Assembly (NCBI RefSeq): GCF_003946305.1
Contig: NZ_RHNS01000002.1
Location: forward strand, 186,001 to 250,000
DNA: 64,000 bases
From: Lacticaseibacillus porcinae
GTDB lineage: Bacteria; Bacillota; Bacilli; Lactobacillales; Lactobacillaceae
Direction: 5' to 3'
Shown here: one piece after another, positions 53,211 through 63,173 of the stretch
Layout of the letters: each line of letters begins with the position of its first letter
Position numbering within the stretch: position 1 is the first letter of the stretch
Notes under the pieces: generated by a model
What the model was told of the DNA's origin: nothing
What the model saw: only the letters and a program-made list of their open reading frames with translations
Databases searched by the model: none
Position numbers and translations under genes: made by a program

Positions 53211-54092
53211 ATGCGACTCTCAGAATATATCAAACTTCCCTATTCCGCTAAAATCTTAGCGCTGTATCTACATGTCTCCAATCCAACGTATAAGAAGCTG
53301 GTCACCAAACAAACGGTGCAACGTACTGTTATTAAACAATTGATGCCGAAATTACAACTTGACCGTTCCCTAATCCTTGCGCATTTAGATTCCTTAAAAG
53401 CAGCGCAACTGCCCTTTGAGCCACCTGTGCTGGCAATCGATGAATTAAAGGTGACATCACATGCACCGATCGCAAACATTGAGAAGCATGTTAATATGTT
53501 CGTCATTGAGGACTCAAAGGGCCCTAACGATGAGCTGATTGTGTGTGCGACTAAGAGCTCAGCCACCATGCGACGCCGTGTGAATCAATCACTGTATTCG
53601 GGAAGATGGCCTCAACTAGAAGCGTGTCCGCGCGAACAACTGACAAGCGATCAGTTGGTGGCGTGAAGCAAATATTTCGGGCACAAACTTCCCAAAACTG
53701 TCGCTTTGGTTTTCCATCATGTTCAACCTAGGCGTGATTTATCGCGATTGCTGCCTGATTTCGCCATGATTGCTTTGATCATCCAGCAACACGATCAGCA
53801 AAAAGGGCTACAGTTTGTCATCGGTAATCATTCAGGAAAAGTTGATAGTCCGCGATTGGCACGGTTGTTGAGAAAGCTTGAGCTACTTTTATATGAGACC
53901 TTCGATGTTCACGTGGTGATTCAGTTCGAATCACCAGATCACAGCTTGGAACTTCAAGCAGCTGATATTTTTGCTAAAACGCTGTTAAAGTTACCAGAAG
54001 AACAGTGGCCACTGCGCGTTATCGTGCCTGTGAAATACGAGACCTTGGCGATGAATGCGTTATTCAAAACCATCATGCATATGAAAGTCTAA
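53211..54092 (+). pseudogene. Uncharacterised gene interrupted by an in-frame TGA
   Basis: From ATG 53211 (GGAGGTG at 53199-53205) the frame reads MRLSEYIKLPYSAKILALYLHVSN... to a TGA at 53664-53666. It then continues in the same frame as SKYFGHKLPKTVALVFHHVQPRRDLSRLL...ELQAADIFAKTLLKL...MKV to 54092, 293 codons in all. Nothing else breaks the frame. The second half, with its ELQAADIFAK motif, loosely recalls DUF3800-type nuclease-like proteins; this is uncertain. Either a recent nonsense mutation or stop read-through. It follows candidate RNA-2. Confidence 0.6.
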
Positions 54093-54304
54093 AAACTATT
54101 AAGAATTATATAACACGATATTTTATATAGATGTGATACTGCAATGACTGTAACGTTTTGCAATAACATCTGAATGCAACAAAACGATGACAATGTGTCA
54201 AAATACGCACTTTTTGTCACCTCTTTGGCTTTGGCTTGTTATCTGTGGCCGGTATACTGGTCCCAGTTGTTAAGCAATCCAGACATTCAAAATAGGAGTG
54301 ACAT

Positions 54305-55183
54305 ATTATCAAAAAAGCACATCTCGTATGGTTATTCTCGACGACCCTTGTCTTGACCGCTGGTGCGGCCTTTGTCTCGAGCAACCGAGTAGACGCAGCC
54401 ACTGCTCAGTCTGCTTACACCGTCAAAGCTGGTGATACCCTTTCAGCAATCGCCAACGCCAATGACACGACTGTTGCGAAATTAGTTTCCGCCAACAGCA
54501 TTCAAAATGAACATTTGATCCATGTGGGTCAACAATTAAAATTATCTGAAGCGGCCACGACTTACACCGTTAAATCCGGTGACACATTAGGTGCCATCGC
54601 TGAAGATACTAAAGTGACTGTTGCTAACTTAGTGACCTACAACAATATCACCGATGCTAACTTCATTCATGTGGGTCAAGTCTTGAAGTTGACTGGCACG
54701 ACTGCAACAACTGCTGCAGCAGCCACCACAACCAGCGCGCAAGCAACGACCCCTGCAGCTTCGACCCAAACAGCGGCTACAACAACGCCTGCAACCACGA
54801 GTCAAGCAACGACGACTCAGTCAACGACAACGTCAGCAACCACGAACACCACACCTGCAGCATCGACTACCACTGCTGCGACGGCGCAAGCTAACACCAC
54901 CACGAGTACGACCACTAGCTATGGCTCATTTAAGTTATCCTTCTATGATCCAGCGGTATTAGGTTCAAACCTTGGCTACAGTGGTGTTGCCGCCAACTTG
55001 TCGGTGTTCCCTAAAGGCACGAAGCTGAAGATCACCCTTTCTAACGGCACAGTTTGGTACCGGACCGTCAATGATACTGGCTCTTTTGCTCAAAGTAATA
55101 GTCACCAATTAGACGTTGCGATGCCTTCCAGCCAAATTCCAAGTGCCGGCATCTTATACGCGCAAGTATCTGTTGTGAAATAA
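54305..55183 (+). CDS. Secreted LysM-LysM-3D domain cell-wall protein 2, probable ATT start
   Basis: 292 residues if started at ATT 54305. AGGAG at 54294-54298 lies 6 nt upstream, and an in-frame TGA at 54299-54301 rules out anything earlier. The next canonical codon in frame, TTG 54353, would remove the Lys-Lys and most of the signal peptide (IKKAHLVWLFSTTLVLTAGAAFVSSNRVDA). Two LysM domains follow ([18 protein letters not shown]..., [18 protein letters not shown]...), then a long Thr/Ala linker and a 3D domain almost identical to protein 1. -10 TATACT at 54252-54257. Probable peptidoglycan-acting secreted protein. Confidence 0.82.
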   Translation: MIKKAHLVWLFSTTLVLTAGAAFVSSNRVDAATAQSAYTVKAGDTLSAIANANDTTVAKLVSANSIQNEHLIHVGQQLKLSEAATTYTVKSGDTLGAIAEDTKVTVANLVTYNNITDANFIHVGQVLKLTGTTATTAAAATTTSAQATTPAASTQTAATTTPATTSQATTTQSTTTSATTNTTPAASTTTAATAQANTTTSTTTSYGSFKLSFYDPAVLGSNLGYSGVAANLSVFPKGTKLKITLSNGTVWYRTVNDTGSFAQSNSHQLDVAMPSSQIPSAGILYAQVSVVK

Positions 55184-55200
55184 AGCTAAATTTCGATTTG

Positions 55201-55230
55201 ATCCCTCGCTAACCAGCGAGGGATTTTTTT
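55201..55230 (+). terminator. Terminator of LysM/3D gene 2
   Basis: ATCCCTCGCT (55201-55210) and AGCGAGGGAT (55215-55224), 10-bp perfect stem, then TTTTTT. Confidence 0.9.
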
Positions 55231-55239
55231 GCCACAATC

Positions 55240-55269
55240 AAAAAGCCGTCGCGATAATTTCGCGACGGC
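55240..55269 (-). terminator. Terminator of the pyr operon
   Basis: GCCGTCGCGA and TCGCGACGGC pair over 10 bp; the minus strand continues into TTTTT. Confidence 0.88.
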
Positions 55270-55279
55270 ATAGACCAAA

Positions 55280-55912
55280 TTATGCTTGCCAATGTTCCGG
55301 ATCTTGACGCCAAGCGTGCAATAAAGCTAATTCTTGGTCGTCGATTTGACCTAAACTTTTGGCTTGTTCGATCAAGGCGGTGTAGTTGGTCAGCGTAGTA
55401 AATGGTACCCCTGCCTCAGCGAAGTTCGTGGTGGCAGCAGGTAATTGGTAACTAAAAATTGCAGCCACGCCGATCACATTAACACCTTCACGCTTGGCAG
55501 CCGCGGCTGCTTTTAACACTGAGCCACCGGTACTGAGTAAGTCATCGATCAAAACCATTTTTGCACCTTCGACCAAGCGGCCTTCGATTTGACGGCCTTG
55601 ACCATGATCTTTAGGCTTACTGCGGATGTAAGCCATTGGCAAGTGCAAGCGATCTGCGACTAATGCGGCGTGCGGAATGCCAGCTGTGGCAACACCGCCG
55701 ATGGCTTCCACATCAGGAAATTGCCGTTTGATGACTTGGGCCAAGCCACTAGCGATGCGATCGCGGACCTCTGGATAAGAAATCGTGATGCGATTATCGG
55801 TGTAAATTGGAGATTTAATGCCACTGGCCCAAGTAAAAGGTTGTTTTGGGCGTAAAGTAACCGCGCCGATGGTGAGAAGATCTTGGGCAATTTGATTTTC
55901 AATTTCAGTCAT
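55280..55912 (-). CDS. pyrE: Orotate phosphoribosyltransferase
   Basis: 210 residues. [26 protein letters not shown] is the orotate/PRPP contact region and [18 protein letters not shown] the PRPP-binding loop. It makes OMP from orotate. The start ATG 55912 overlaps the pyrF end by 8 nt and has GGAG upstream; the longer open frame is not needed. Last gene before the operon terminator. Confidence 0.95.
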   Translation of the reverse strand: MTEIENQIAQDLLTIGAVTLRPKQPFTWASGIKSPIYTDNRITISYPEVRDRIASGLAQVIKRQFPDVEAIGGVATAGIPHAALVADRLHLPMAYIRSKPKDHGQGRQIEGRLVEGAKMVLIDDLLSTGGSVLKAAAAAKREGVNVIGVAAIFSYQLPAATTNFAEAGVPFTTLTNYTALIEQAKSLGQIDDQELALLHAWRQDPEHWQA

Positions 55913-56624
55913 GATCAATACTCCATTCTGTTTGAATTGCATGATATGCAGCAATTGGATCTTCTGCTTTGGTGATCGGTCGTCCCACAACAATGCCAGA
56001 GCTCCCAAGTTGTTTGGCTTGCGCCGGCGTGACGACGCGTTTTTGATCACCGATTGCAGCCCCTGCTGGTCGAATGCCAGGGGTGATGATCAAAAAGTCT
56101 GGACGCACCACTTGCCGAATGTCTTGTGCTTCTTGTGCGCTGGCGACAACACCGTCAGCACCCGCCGATTGCGCCAAAGCAGCTAAGTGCTTTACTGATT
56201 TACGCACTGGACCTTGAATTTGCAATTGCTGATGAAGCATGTTTTCGTCAGTTGATGTCAATTGCGTGATAGCCAGCAATCGCGGTGGTAAACACCCAGC
56301 ATCCTTGGCCCCTGCTAATAATCCGCGTTTGGCGGCGGCTAACATCTCACTGCCGCCAGCAGCATGGGCAGTGGTTAAGGCGACGCCTAAGCGCCCAAGT
56401 TGATATGCCGCCATTTCTACAGTATGCGGGATATCATGTAACTTTAAGTCTAAGAAAATATTCAATGGGCGCAGTGCTTGCAAGTCACGAATAATTTGTG
56501 GCCCTTCAGCGTAATACAATTCCATTCCCACCTTGACGAACAACGGCTCATTCCTGTCGAAGCCAGCGACAAAGTCCAAGGCGTGCTGTTTGTTAGGAAA
56601 ATCTAAGGCGATGATAGGTTGCAT
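55905..56624 (-). CDS. pyrF: Orotidine 5'-phosphate decarboxylase
   Basis: 239 residues. The catalytic DxKxxD motif is DLKLHDIP near residue 60. [17 protein letters not shown] at the start and [23 protein letters not shown] near the end are family signatures. It makes UMP. AGGAGTC before ATG 56624. A hairpin terminator separates it from carB. Confidence 0.95.
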   Translation of the reverse strand: MQPIIALDFPNKQHALDFVAGFDRNEPLFVKVGMELYYAEGPQIIRDLQALRPLNIFLDLKLHDIPHTVEMAAYQLGRLGVALTTAHAAGGSEMLAAAKRGLLAGAKDAGCLPPRLLAITQLTSTDENMLHQQLQIQGPVRKSVKHLAALAQSAGADGVVASAQEAQDIRQVVRPDFLIITPGIRPAGAAIGDQKRVVTPAQAKQLGSSGIVVGRPITKAEDPIAAYHAIQTEWSIDHD

Positions 56625-56644
56625 GGTGTTGACTCCTTTCTCAC

Positions 56645-56682
56645 AAAAACTACCAGACGACGTCGGTCTGGTAGTTTTTCGC
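56645..56682 (-). terminator. Intra-operon terminator between carB and pyrF
   Basis: AAAAACTACCAGAC and GTCTGGTAGTTTTT form a 14-bp perfect stem with a 7-nt loop (56645-56658, 56666-56679). In the minus-strand reading it ends in TTTTTG. It lies after the carB stop and before the pyrF ribosome binding site. Confidence 0.85.
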
Positions 56683-59600
56683 TTATAATGCCGTCGTGGT
56701 AAATGCCCGTGATTCAAGCACTGAAGCGATGGCATTGGCAGTGTCTAGACTGGTCATCAGCGGCACCCCATGCATGATGGCGGTTTGCCGGATCAAGTAA
56801 CCATCACTAGTGGTGGCGCGATCGGCACTGGTTGTGTTGACCACCAATTGCAGTTTTTGATCGGCGATCGCATCGAGGATCGCATTTTCACCATTTTCAC
56901 CGAGTTTCGCAATGGCGGTGACAACGATACCTGCGTCTTCCATGGCTTTAGCAGTGCCGGCAGTGGCAACGATTTGATAGCCCACTTCACGGAAGCGCTT
57001 GGCTAAAGCGACTGCTTCGGCTTTATCGTTGTCAGCAACGGTGAATAATGCGGTACCAAAGGCTGGCAAATGCGTATGGCTAGCTTCAAAAGCTTTGTAC
57101 AACGCTTTTTCAAGTGTCGCGTCAGAGCCCATGACTTCACCGGTAGATTTCATTTCTGGTCCGAGCATCGAATCAACAGCGTTGAGCTTGGAGAAGCTGA
57201 ACACTGGCGCTTTGACATGCACACCAGGACGCACTGGCAAGATCCCAGTTTCAAACCCTAATTGACTTAAATCTTTGCCTAAAATCGCTTGCGTTGCCAC
57301 TTGCGCCATTGCCACGCCGGTAACTTTACTCAAGAATGGTACCGTCCGACTAGCACGCGGGTTAACTTCGATGACGTAAACCTGACCATCATGAACAATG
57401 AATTGAATGTTCATGATGCCGATACAATGCAAGGCATGTGCCAATTTAATGGTGTAGTCTTCGATTTGGGCTTTGACAGCTTCAGAGAAATCTTGTGGTG
57501 GGTAAACCGCCATGGAATCCCCTGAGTGCACCCCAGCGCGTTCGATGTGTTCCATGATGCCAGGAATGACGACGGTTTTACCGTCAGTGATGGCATCCAC
57601 TTCACATTCAGTGCCGATCAAGTATTGGTCGACTAACACCGGATGATCGTTGGAAACCGACACCGCGCGATCGATATAATTTGCCAGTTCTGCTTCGGAG
57701 TGAACAATTTCCATTGCACGGCCACCTAAGACATAACTTGGTCGAACTAAGACAGGATAACCGATTTCGTTACCGATTTTTAAAGCCCCTGCTTTGTCAG
57801 TGGCTGTGCCGCCGACTGGTTGTGGGATCTTCAATGCTTTGATGATTTCATCGAACCGATCACGATCTTCAGCAGCATCCAAGTCATCTAAGGAAGTCCC
57901 TAAGATTTTGACGCCATGCGCTGCTAGTGGCGCTGCTAAGTTGATCGCCGTTTGTCCGCCAAATTGAACGATGACGCCTTTTGGTTGTTCCAAGTCGATG
58001 ACGTTTAACACGTCTTCAATGGTCAGCGGTTCAAAGTACAATTTGTCAGAAATTGAGAAGTCGGTAGAAACTGTTTCTGGGTTGGAGTTCATGATGATGG
58101 CTTCATACCCAGCTTTTTGAATCGCTTTAACGGAATGCACCGTCACATAGTCAAATTCGACCCCTTGACCGATGCGGATCGGGCCAGATCCTAAGACTAA
58201 GATACTTTCGCGATCAGAACGTACCGATTCCGTTTCCGTTTCATAGGTGCTGTAGAAGTATGGCGTCGTGGATTCAAATTCACCAGCGCAGGTGTCGACC
58301 ATTTTGTAAACTGGCACTAACCCAGTCGCTTTGCGATGATCACGAATCTCGTCAGCAGATTCATGCCAGAACTTCGCAATGGTTTCGTCGGCAAAACCAT
58401 TTTCCTTGGCGATCTTCAACAAGTCATCGTCATCCACATTAGCTTTGAGTTGGTCTTCCAGTTCGATGATATGCAAGATCTTATCCAAGAAGAACTCGTT
58501 GATGCTGGATAATTCTGCAATTTCAGCGATGGTGTAACCGCGACGGAATGCTTCAGCGATGGCAAACAAACGCATGTCGTTTGGGGTGATGATCTTGTCT
58601 GACAATTCTTGATCAGTGAAGTCGGCATCTTCTTTGCGCCATAAGTGCACAGCGCCAACTTCCAAACCGCGGACGGCTTTAAGCAACGCTTCTTCAGCGG
58701 TGCGGCCGATCGCCATCACTTCACCAGTGGCTTTCATTTGAGTGCCAAGGGTGCGATCGCCATTTTCAAATTTATCAAATGGGAAGCGTGGAATCTTGGC
58801 GACAACATAATCGAGCATTGGTTCAAATTCAGCGTAAGTGGCGTCGGTGATCGGGTTTTTGATTTCATCAAGCGTCAAGCCGACAGCAATTTTAGCAGCC
58901 ATTTTGGCAATTGGATAACCAGTGGCTTTAGAAGCTAAAGCTGATGAACGACTGACCCGTGGGTTAACTTCAATGATGTAGTATTTGAAGCTAGTGGGAT
59001 CCAAAGCTAACTGCACATTGCAGCCGCCTTCGATTTTCAATGCACGAATGATCTTCAGTGACGCATCCCGCAACATTTGGACTTCTTTATCAGTCAAGGT
59101 TTGCACTGGTGCAAACACGACGGAATCGCCGGTGTGCACCCCGACTGGATCGAAGTTTTCCATGTTGCAGACCACCATGGCGTTGTCTGCAGCGTCGCGC
59201 ATCACTTCAAATTCAATTTCTTTGTAGCCGGCAATGGAGCGTTCGATCAAACATTGGGTCACTGGTGACAAGTTCAAGCCGTTTTCGACGATGGTGGCTA
59301 ATTGATCAGCGTTTTTGGCGATCCCACCACCGGTGCCGCCCATGGTAAAGGCAGGCCGGACGATCACTGGAAAGCCGATTTCATCGGCGAAAGCTTTGGC
59401 TTCGTCATAGTTGTGCGCGATCGTAGATTCAGGGATCGGTTCATGGAGCTTTTGCATCAAGTTCTTGAATAATTCCCGATCTTCTGCTTGATCGATCGCT
59501 GAAAGCTTGGTGCCCAGTAATTCGATGTGAAGTTCTTCCAAAATGCCAGAGTTAGCGAGTTCCATGGCTAAGTTCAAGCCGATTTGTCCGCCGATGGTCG

Positions 59601-59862
59601 GTAAAATGGCATCTGGGAGTTCTTTGCGTAAGATCTGGCTGACGAATTCTTTGGTCAAGGGTTCAATATACACTTGATCGGCGATTTCTTTGTCTGTCAT
59701 GATCGTTGCTGGGTTGGAATTGACTAAAACAACTTCGTAGCCTTCTTCTTTTAACGCCAAGCAAGCTTGGGTGCCAGAGTAATCAAATTCTGCTGCTTGG
59801 CCAATGATGATCGGGCCAGAGCCAATGACTAAGATTTTATGAATATCTTCGCGTTTAGGCAT
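56683..59862 (-). CDS. carB: Carbamoyl-phosphate synthase large chain
   Basis: 1059 residues. Two tandem ATP-grasp halves are visible, each with its opening SGPI(I/R)IGQ(A/G)(A/V)EFDYSG/V motif and glycine-rich loops ([30 protein letters not shown]). A C-terminal MGS-like allosteric domain ends the protein. It uses ammonia from CarA, bicarbonate and two ATP. Its ATG overlaps the carA end by 8 nt. Confidence 0.97.
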   Translation of the reverse strand: MPKREDIHKILVIGSGPIIIGQAAEFDYSGTQACLALKEEGYEVVLVNSNPATIMTDKEIADQVYIEPLTKEFVSQILRKELPDAILPTIGGQIGLNLAMELANSGILEELHIELLGTKLSAIDQAEDRELFKNLMQKLHEPIPESTIAHNYDEAKAFADEIGFPVIVRPAFTMGGTGGGIAKNADQLATIVENGLNLSPVTQCLIERSIAGYKEIEFEVMRDAADNAMVVCNMENFDPVGVHTGDSVVFAPVQTLTDKEVQMLRDASLKIIRALKIEGGCNVQLALDPTSFKYYIIEVNPRVSRSSALASKATGYPIAKMAAKIAVGLTLDEIKNPITDATYAEFEPMLDYVVAKIPRFPFDKFENGDRTLGTQMKATGEVMAIGRTAEEALLKAVRGLEVGAVHLWRKEDADFTDQELSDKIITPNDMRLFAIAEAFRRGYTIAEIAELSSINEFFLDKILHIIELEDQLKANVDDDDLLKIAKENGFADETIAKFWHESADEIRDHRKATGLVPVYKMVDTCAGEFESTTPYFYSTYETETESVRSDRESILVLGSGPIRIGQGVEFDYVTVHSVKAIQKAGYEAIIMNSNPETVSTDFSISDKLYFEPLTIEDVLNVIDLEQPKGVIVQFGGQTAINLAAPLAAHGVKILGTSLDDLDAAEDRDRFDEIIKALKIPQPVGGTATDKAGALKIGNEIGYPVLVRPSYVLGGRAMEIVHSEAELANYIDRAVSVSNDHPVLVDQYLIGTECEVDAITDGKTVVIPGIMEHIERAGVHSGDSMAVYPPQDFSEAVKAQIEDYTIKLAHALHCIGIMNIQFIVHDGQVYVIEVNPRASRTVPFLSKVTGVAMAQVATQAILGKDLSQLGFETGILPVRPGVHVKAPVFSFSKLNAVDSMLGPEMKSTGEVMGSDATLEKALYKAFEASHTHLPAFGTALFTVADNDKAEAVALAKRFREVGYQIVATAGTAKAMEDAGIVVTAIAKLGENGENAILDAIADQKLQLVVNTTSADRATTSDGYLIRQTAIMHGVPLMTSLDTANAIASVLESRAFTTTAL

Positions 59863-60949
59863 GAGTCAGTTCCTTTCCTTCACGGTTGTTGAACGCATCC
59901 ATCATTTCCATGAACTCATCAAATAGGTGATCAGCGTCATGAGGACCAGGGGCTGCATCTGGGTGAAATTGCACAGAAAATGCGGGATACAAGCGGTGAC
60001 GTAACCCTTCGACAGTGTGATCATTAATTTCTTCATGGGTGACAAGTAATTGGTCTGGATCGATTGAATCAGGATCAACTGCGTAACCATGGTTTTGACT
60101 GGTAAAGTCGATGCGTCCAGTGGCAATTTCGCGTACTGGGTGATTAAAGCCTCGGTGGCCGAACTTCATTTTGAAGGTGTCGGCGCCGTTAGCTAAAGCG
60201 AATAATTGGTGACCTAAGCAGATCCCAAATAATGGAATTTTACCTTCGATACCGCGGATCATGTCTAATGCCGCGGGCACATCTTTTGGATCACCAGGGC
60301 CGTTGGTAAGCATCACGCCGTCAGGATTGAGATCCAGAATTTCAGCAGCGGTGATGGTTGGTGGCAAAATCGTCAAGTTGCAGTTGCGCTTGGCTAACTC
60401 CCGTAAAATCGAGTGCTTCAAACCAAAGTCGACGACGGCAACATTGCGACCAGTGCCAGGGGCTGGATAAGCTTGAGTGGTTGCGACTTGTTGCACTTGG
60501 TTTTTCGGTAACACTAAGGCTTTAAGTTGATCAAAGGCATGGGCGTCAGCAGCGTCAACGATACTTGCTTTCATCGTACCAACTGACCGCAACCGCTTGG
60601 TCAACGCGCGGGTGTCGATCCCAGAGATCCCAGGGATGTGCTTGCGCTTCAAAAATTCGTCTAAACTCATTTGGGCGCGCCAGTTACCGGTGACGCGCGC
60701 TAAGTTTTTAACCACGACCCCTTTGGCTGTGGGGTTGATACTTTCATAGTCGTCGCGGTTGATGCCGGCGTTGCCGATCAATGGATAAGTGAAGGTGATG
60801 ATTTGACCGTTGTAACTTTGGTCGGTGATGGTTTCTTGATAACCGCTCATCCCAGTGTTGAATACAATTTCGCCAGTGGTGACAGATTCAGCGCCAAAGC
60901 CTTCACCTGCAAATACACTGCCGTCTTCAAGGATCAAATAACGTTTCAA
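59855..60949 (-). CDS. carA: Carbamoyl-phosphate synthase small chain
   Basis: 364 residues. N-terminal [35 protein letters not shown], then a class I glutaminase domain with nucleophile [14 protein letters not shown]. The final catalytic motif reads [13 protein letters not shown]: the position that is Glu in the enterobacterial enzyme (HPEA) is Asp here, a variant I believe also occurs in streptococcal and lactobacillar CarA. It supplies ammonia to CarB. It lies 32 nt after pyrC. Confidence 0.96.
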   Translation of the reverse strand: MKRYLILEDGSVFAGEGFGAESVTTGEIVFNTGMSGYQETITDQSYNGQIITFTYPLIGNAGINRDDYESINPTAKGVVVKNLARVTGNWRAQMSLDEFLKRKHIPGISGIDTRALTKRLRSVGTMKASIVDAADAHAFDQLKALVLPKNQVQQVATTQAYPAPGTGRNVAVVDFGLKHSILRELAKRNCNLTILPPTITAAEILDLNPDGVMLTNGPGDPKDVPAALDMIRGIEGKIPLFGICLGHQLFALANGADTFKMKFGHRGFNHPVREIATGRIDFTSQNHGYAVDPDSIDPDQLLVTHEEINDHTVEGLRHRLYPAFSVQFHPDAAPGPHDADHLFDEFMEMMDAFNNREGKELTHA

Positions 60950-60981
60950 AATGACTGCTCCTCCCTTTTTGCGATGATGCG

Positions 60982-62250
60982 TTAGGCTTTGTAGGCGATC
61001 CGGCCGCCGGCGATAGTGTAAAGCGTGCGACCGTATACTTGTTCGCCGATAAATGGACTGTTGTGCCCTTTAGAGAACCAATCTTTAGGATCGATGGTGT
61101 AAGGGTCGCAGAGATCCATCACCGTCAAATCTGCAGGTTCACCGACTAACACATGACCGGCGTTCAACCCGAATTTCTCAGCCGGGTTAGTGCTCATCCA
61201 GTTAACCAGCTGTTCCAAGGTGAAGATGTTGGTCATCACAAAGTGGGTATACAACAAGGCAAACGCGGTTTCGCTGCCGACGATCCCAAATGATGCCTTC
61301 AACATGGAACCAGTTTTTTCAGCGGCAGTGTGTGGCGCGTGATCAGTCGCGATCATGTCTAGCGTCCCGTCTAATAAACCGGCGATCAATGCTTGACGAT
61401 CTTTTTCGCTCCGCAATGGTGGGTTCATTTTATACATGGCGTCATCTGCTGGAATGTCCTGGTCCGCTAACAACAAGTGATGCGGACTGACTTCGGCAGT
61501 GACGTTCACGCCGCGGGCTTTGGCAAAGCGGATCAAATCAACAGAGGTCGCAGTTGACACATGGCAAGCGTGATAATGTACGCCGCTAGCTTCTGCTAGG
61601 ACTAGGTCGCGCGCCAGTTGTGCAGTTTCCGTTAAATTGCTCATTCCTGGCAAGCCCAGTTCGTCTGCCTTAGGCCCAGCGTTCATCACACCATCGCCTT
61701 TAAAACCTTCATCTTCAATGTGAGCAACGATCGGCGCATTGACTTTTGCCGCGCCTTGCATCGCTTGATACATGGTGGCAGCATCTTGAACGCCGACCCC
61801 ATCGTTGGAGAACCCGAGGGCACCTGCAGCACGTAAGCCGGCATAGTCGGTATGCTTTTGGGAATGCAGGCCTGCGGTGATCGCCGCAAATTGATAGACG
61901 TGGATCTTGGCATCAGTGTGATTTTTAGCGATCAGGTTTTCTAAGTCAGTCACATTATCAGGTACTGGGTTTAAGTTCGGCATGGCGACCACAGTGGTGT
62001 AACCACCATGAGCGGCGGCTTGGGCCCCGGTTTTAATGGTTTCTTTGGCTTCGTAGCCTGGTTCGCGGAAATGCACATGGACATCGACCAATCCTGGCAT
62101 CAAAGTCGCGCCTTTTAAATCGATGACTGTGGTTTTAGCAGGGGCTTGTAAATCGTGACCTAAAGCACTGATCACCCCATCGGTGGTTAACAAGTCGCCG
62201 TCGAATGGTTCCGGGCCGACAACATGAGCGTTTTTAATGAGTAAATGCAT
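60982..62250 (-). CDS. pyrC: Dihydroorotase (class I)
   Basis: 422 residues. The zinc motif [38 protein letters not shown] is complete, and [14 protein letters not shown] holds the catalytic Asp. It closes carbamoyl aspartate to dihydroorotate. It overlaps pyrB by 17 nt. Confidence 0.96.
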   Translation of the reverse strand: MHLLIKNAHVVGPEPFDGDLLTTDGVISALGHDLQAPAKTTVIDLKGATLMPGLVDVHVHFREPGYEAKETIKTGAQAAAHGGYTTVVAMPNLNPVPDNVTDLENLIAKNHTDAKIHVYQFAAITAGLHSQKHTDYAGLRAAGALGFSNDGVGVQDAATMYQAMQGAAKVNAPIVAHIEDEGFKGDGVMNAGPKADELGLPGMSNLTETAQLARDLVLAEASGVHYHACHVSTATSVDLIRFAKARGVNVTAEVSPHHLLLADQDIPADDAMYKMNPPLRSEKDRQALIAGLLDGTLDMIATDHAPHTAAEKTGSMLKASFGIVGSETAFALLYTHFVMTNIFTLEQLVNWMSTNPAEKFGLNAGHVLVGEPADLTVMDLCDPYTIDPKDWFSKGHNSPFIGEQVYGRTLYTIAGGRIAYKA

Positions 62251-63172
62251 GAACGCGACTCCCTTCAGTGGCTTGTGGCATCATCACTTGTTCCAACATG
62301 GCCATCCGCATGAAGACGCCGTTGTGCATTTGTTGGAAGATCCGCGATTGTGGGCATAAGACTAAGTCATCAGCGAGTTCAATGCCGCGATTGACTGGCG
62401 CTGGATGCATGATGATCGCAGATTTTTTTAATTTCGGATATAACTTGTCGGACAACCCGAAGCGTTCATGGTAAGTCGCTTCGGAAAATTCTGACTTCTC
62501 GGCTTCGCTTAAACGTTCGAATTGCACTCGCAAAAGCATCAGGACATCGACTTTAGGCACGATGTCAGCCATCGGTTCGTATGGCCCATATTTCTCAAAT
62601 TCTTTGGTGTACCAAGCTTTGGGACCGGAGAATGTCAGCTCGGCGCCAAGTTCGTGCAACATTTGCATATCGGACTTGGCGACGCGTGAGTGGCTTAAGT
62701 CACCGACAATTCCGATTTTCAAGCCTTTGAAGTGACCAAATTCTTCATGGATCGTCATCAGATCAAGCATCATTTGACTGGGATGTTGCCCGGCGCCGTC
62801 GCCTGCGTTGACGATGTGCAATGGGAGATGTTCTGCGAGTAGCGATTGATAGTAAGCTTTGACAGGGTGACGAATGACGGCGACTTGGACGCCGATGGCA
62901 GCTAGCGTCCGTAAGGTGTCCGCCAACGTTTCGCCTTTGGTGACGGAACTTTGTCTTGGATCAAAAGGCAGTACCGTTATGCCGAGTTTACGTTCGGCCA
63001 TTTCAAAGCTGGTGTGTGTGCGCGTGCTTGGTTCAAAAAACAGATTCGCTGCATACATCGGTAATGGCAAGTTGGGTGTTGCCCCGCCCTTGAACGCCTC
63101 GGCCCGGCGGATCAATTGATCTGCGAGTTGCGGGGTGACTTGGTTTGCTGAAACGAAATCTGTAATGGACAT
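62234..63172 (-). CDS. pyrB: Aspartate carbamoyltransferase catalytic subunit
   Basis: 312 residues. [20 protein letters not shown] is the carbamoyl-phosphate loop, followed by [42 protein letters not shown] and [12 protein letters not shown]. No PyrI regulatory gene is present, as usual in Firmicutes. It begins 2 nt after the pyrP stop. Confidence 0.96.
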   Translation of the reverse strand: MSITDFVSANQVTPQLADQLIRRAEAFKGGATPNLPLPMYAANLFFEPSTRTHTSFEMAERKLGITVLPFDPRQSSVTKGETLADTLRTLAAIGVQVAVIRHPVKAYYQSLLAEHLPLHIVNAGDGAGQHPSQMMLDLMTIHEEFGHFKGLKIGIVGDLSHSRVAKSDMQMLHELGAELTFSGPKAWYTKEFEKYGPYEPMADIVPKVDVLMLLRVQFERLSEAEKSEFSEATYHERFGLSDKLYPKLKKSAIIMHPAPVNRGIELADDLVLCPQSRIFQQMHNGVFMRMAMLEQVMMPQATEGSRVHAFTH

Positions 63173-63173
63173 G

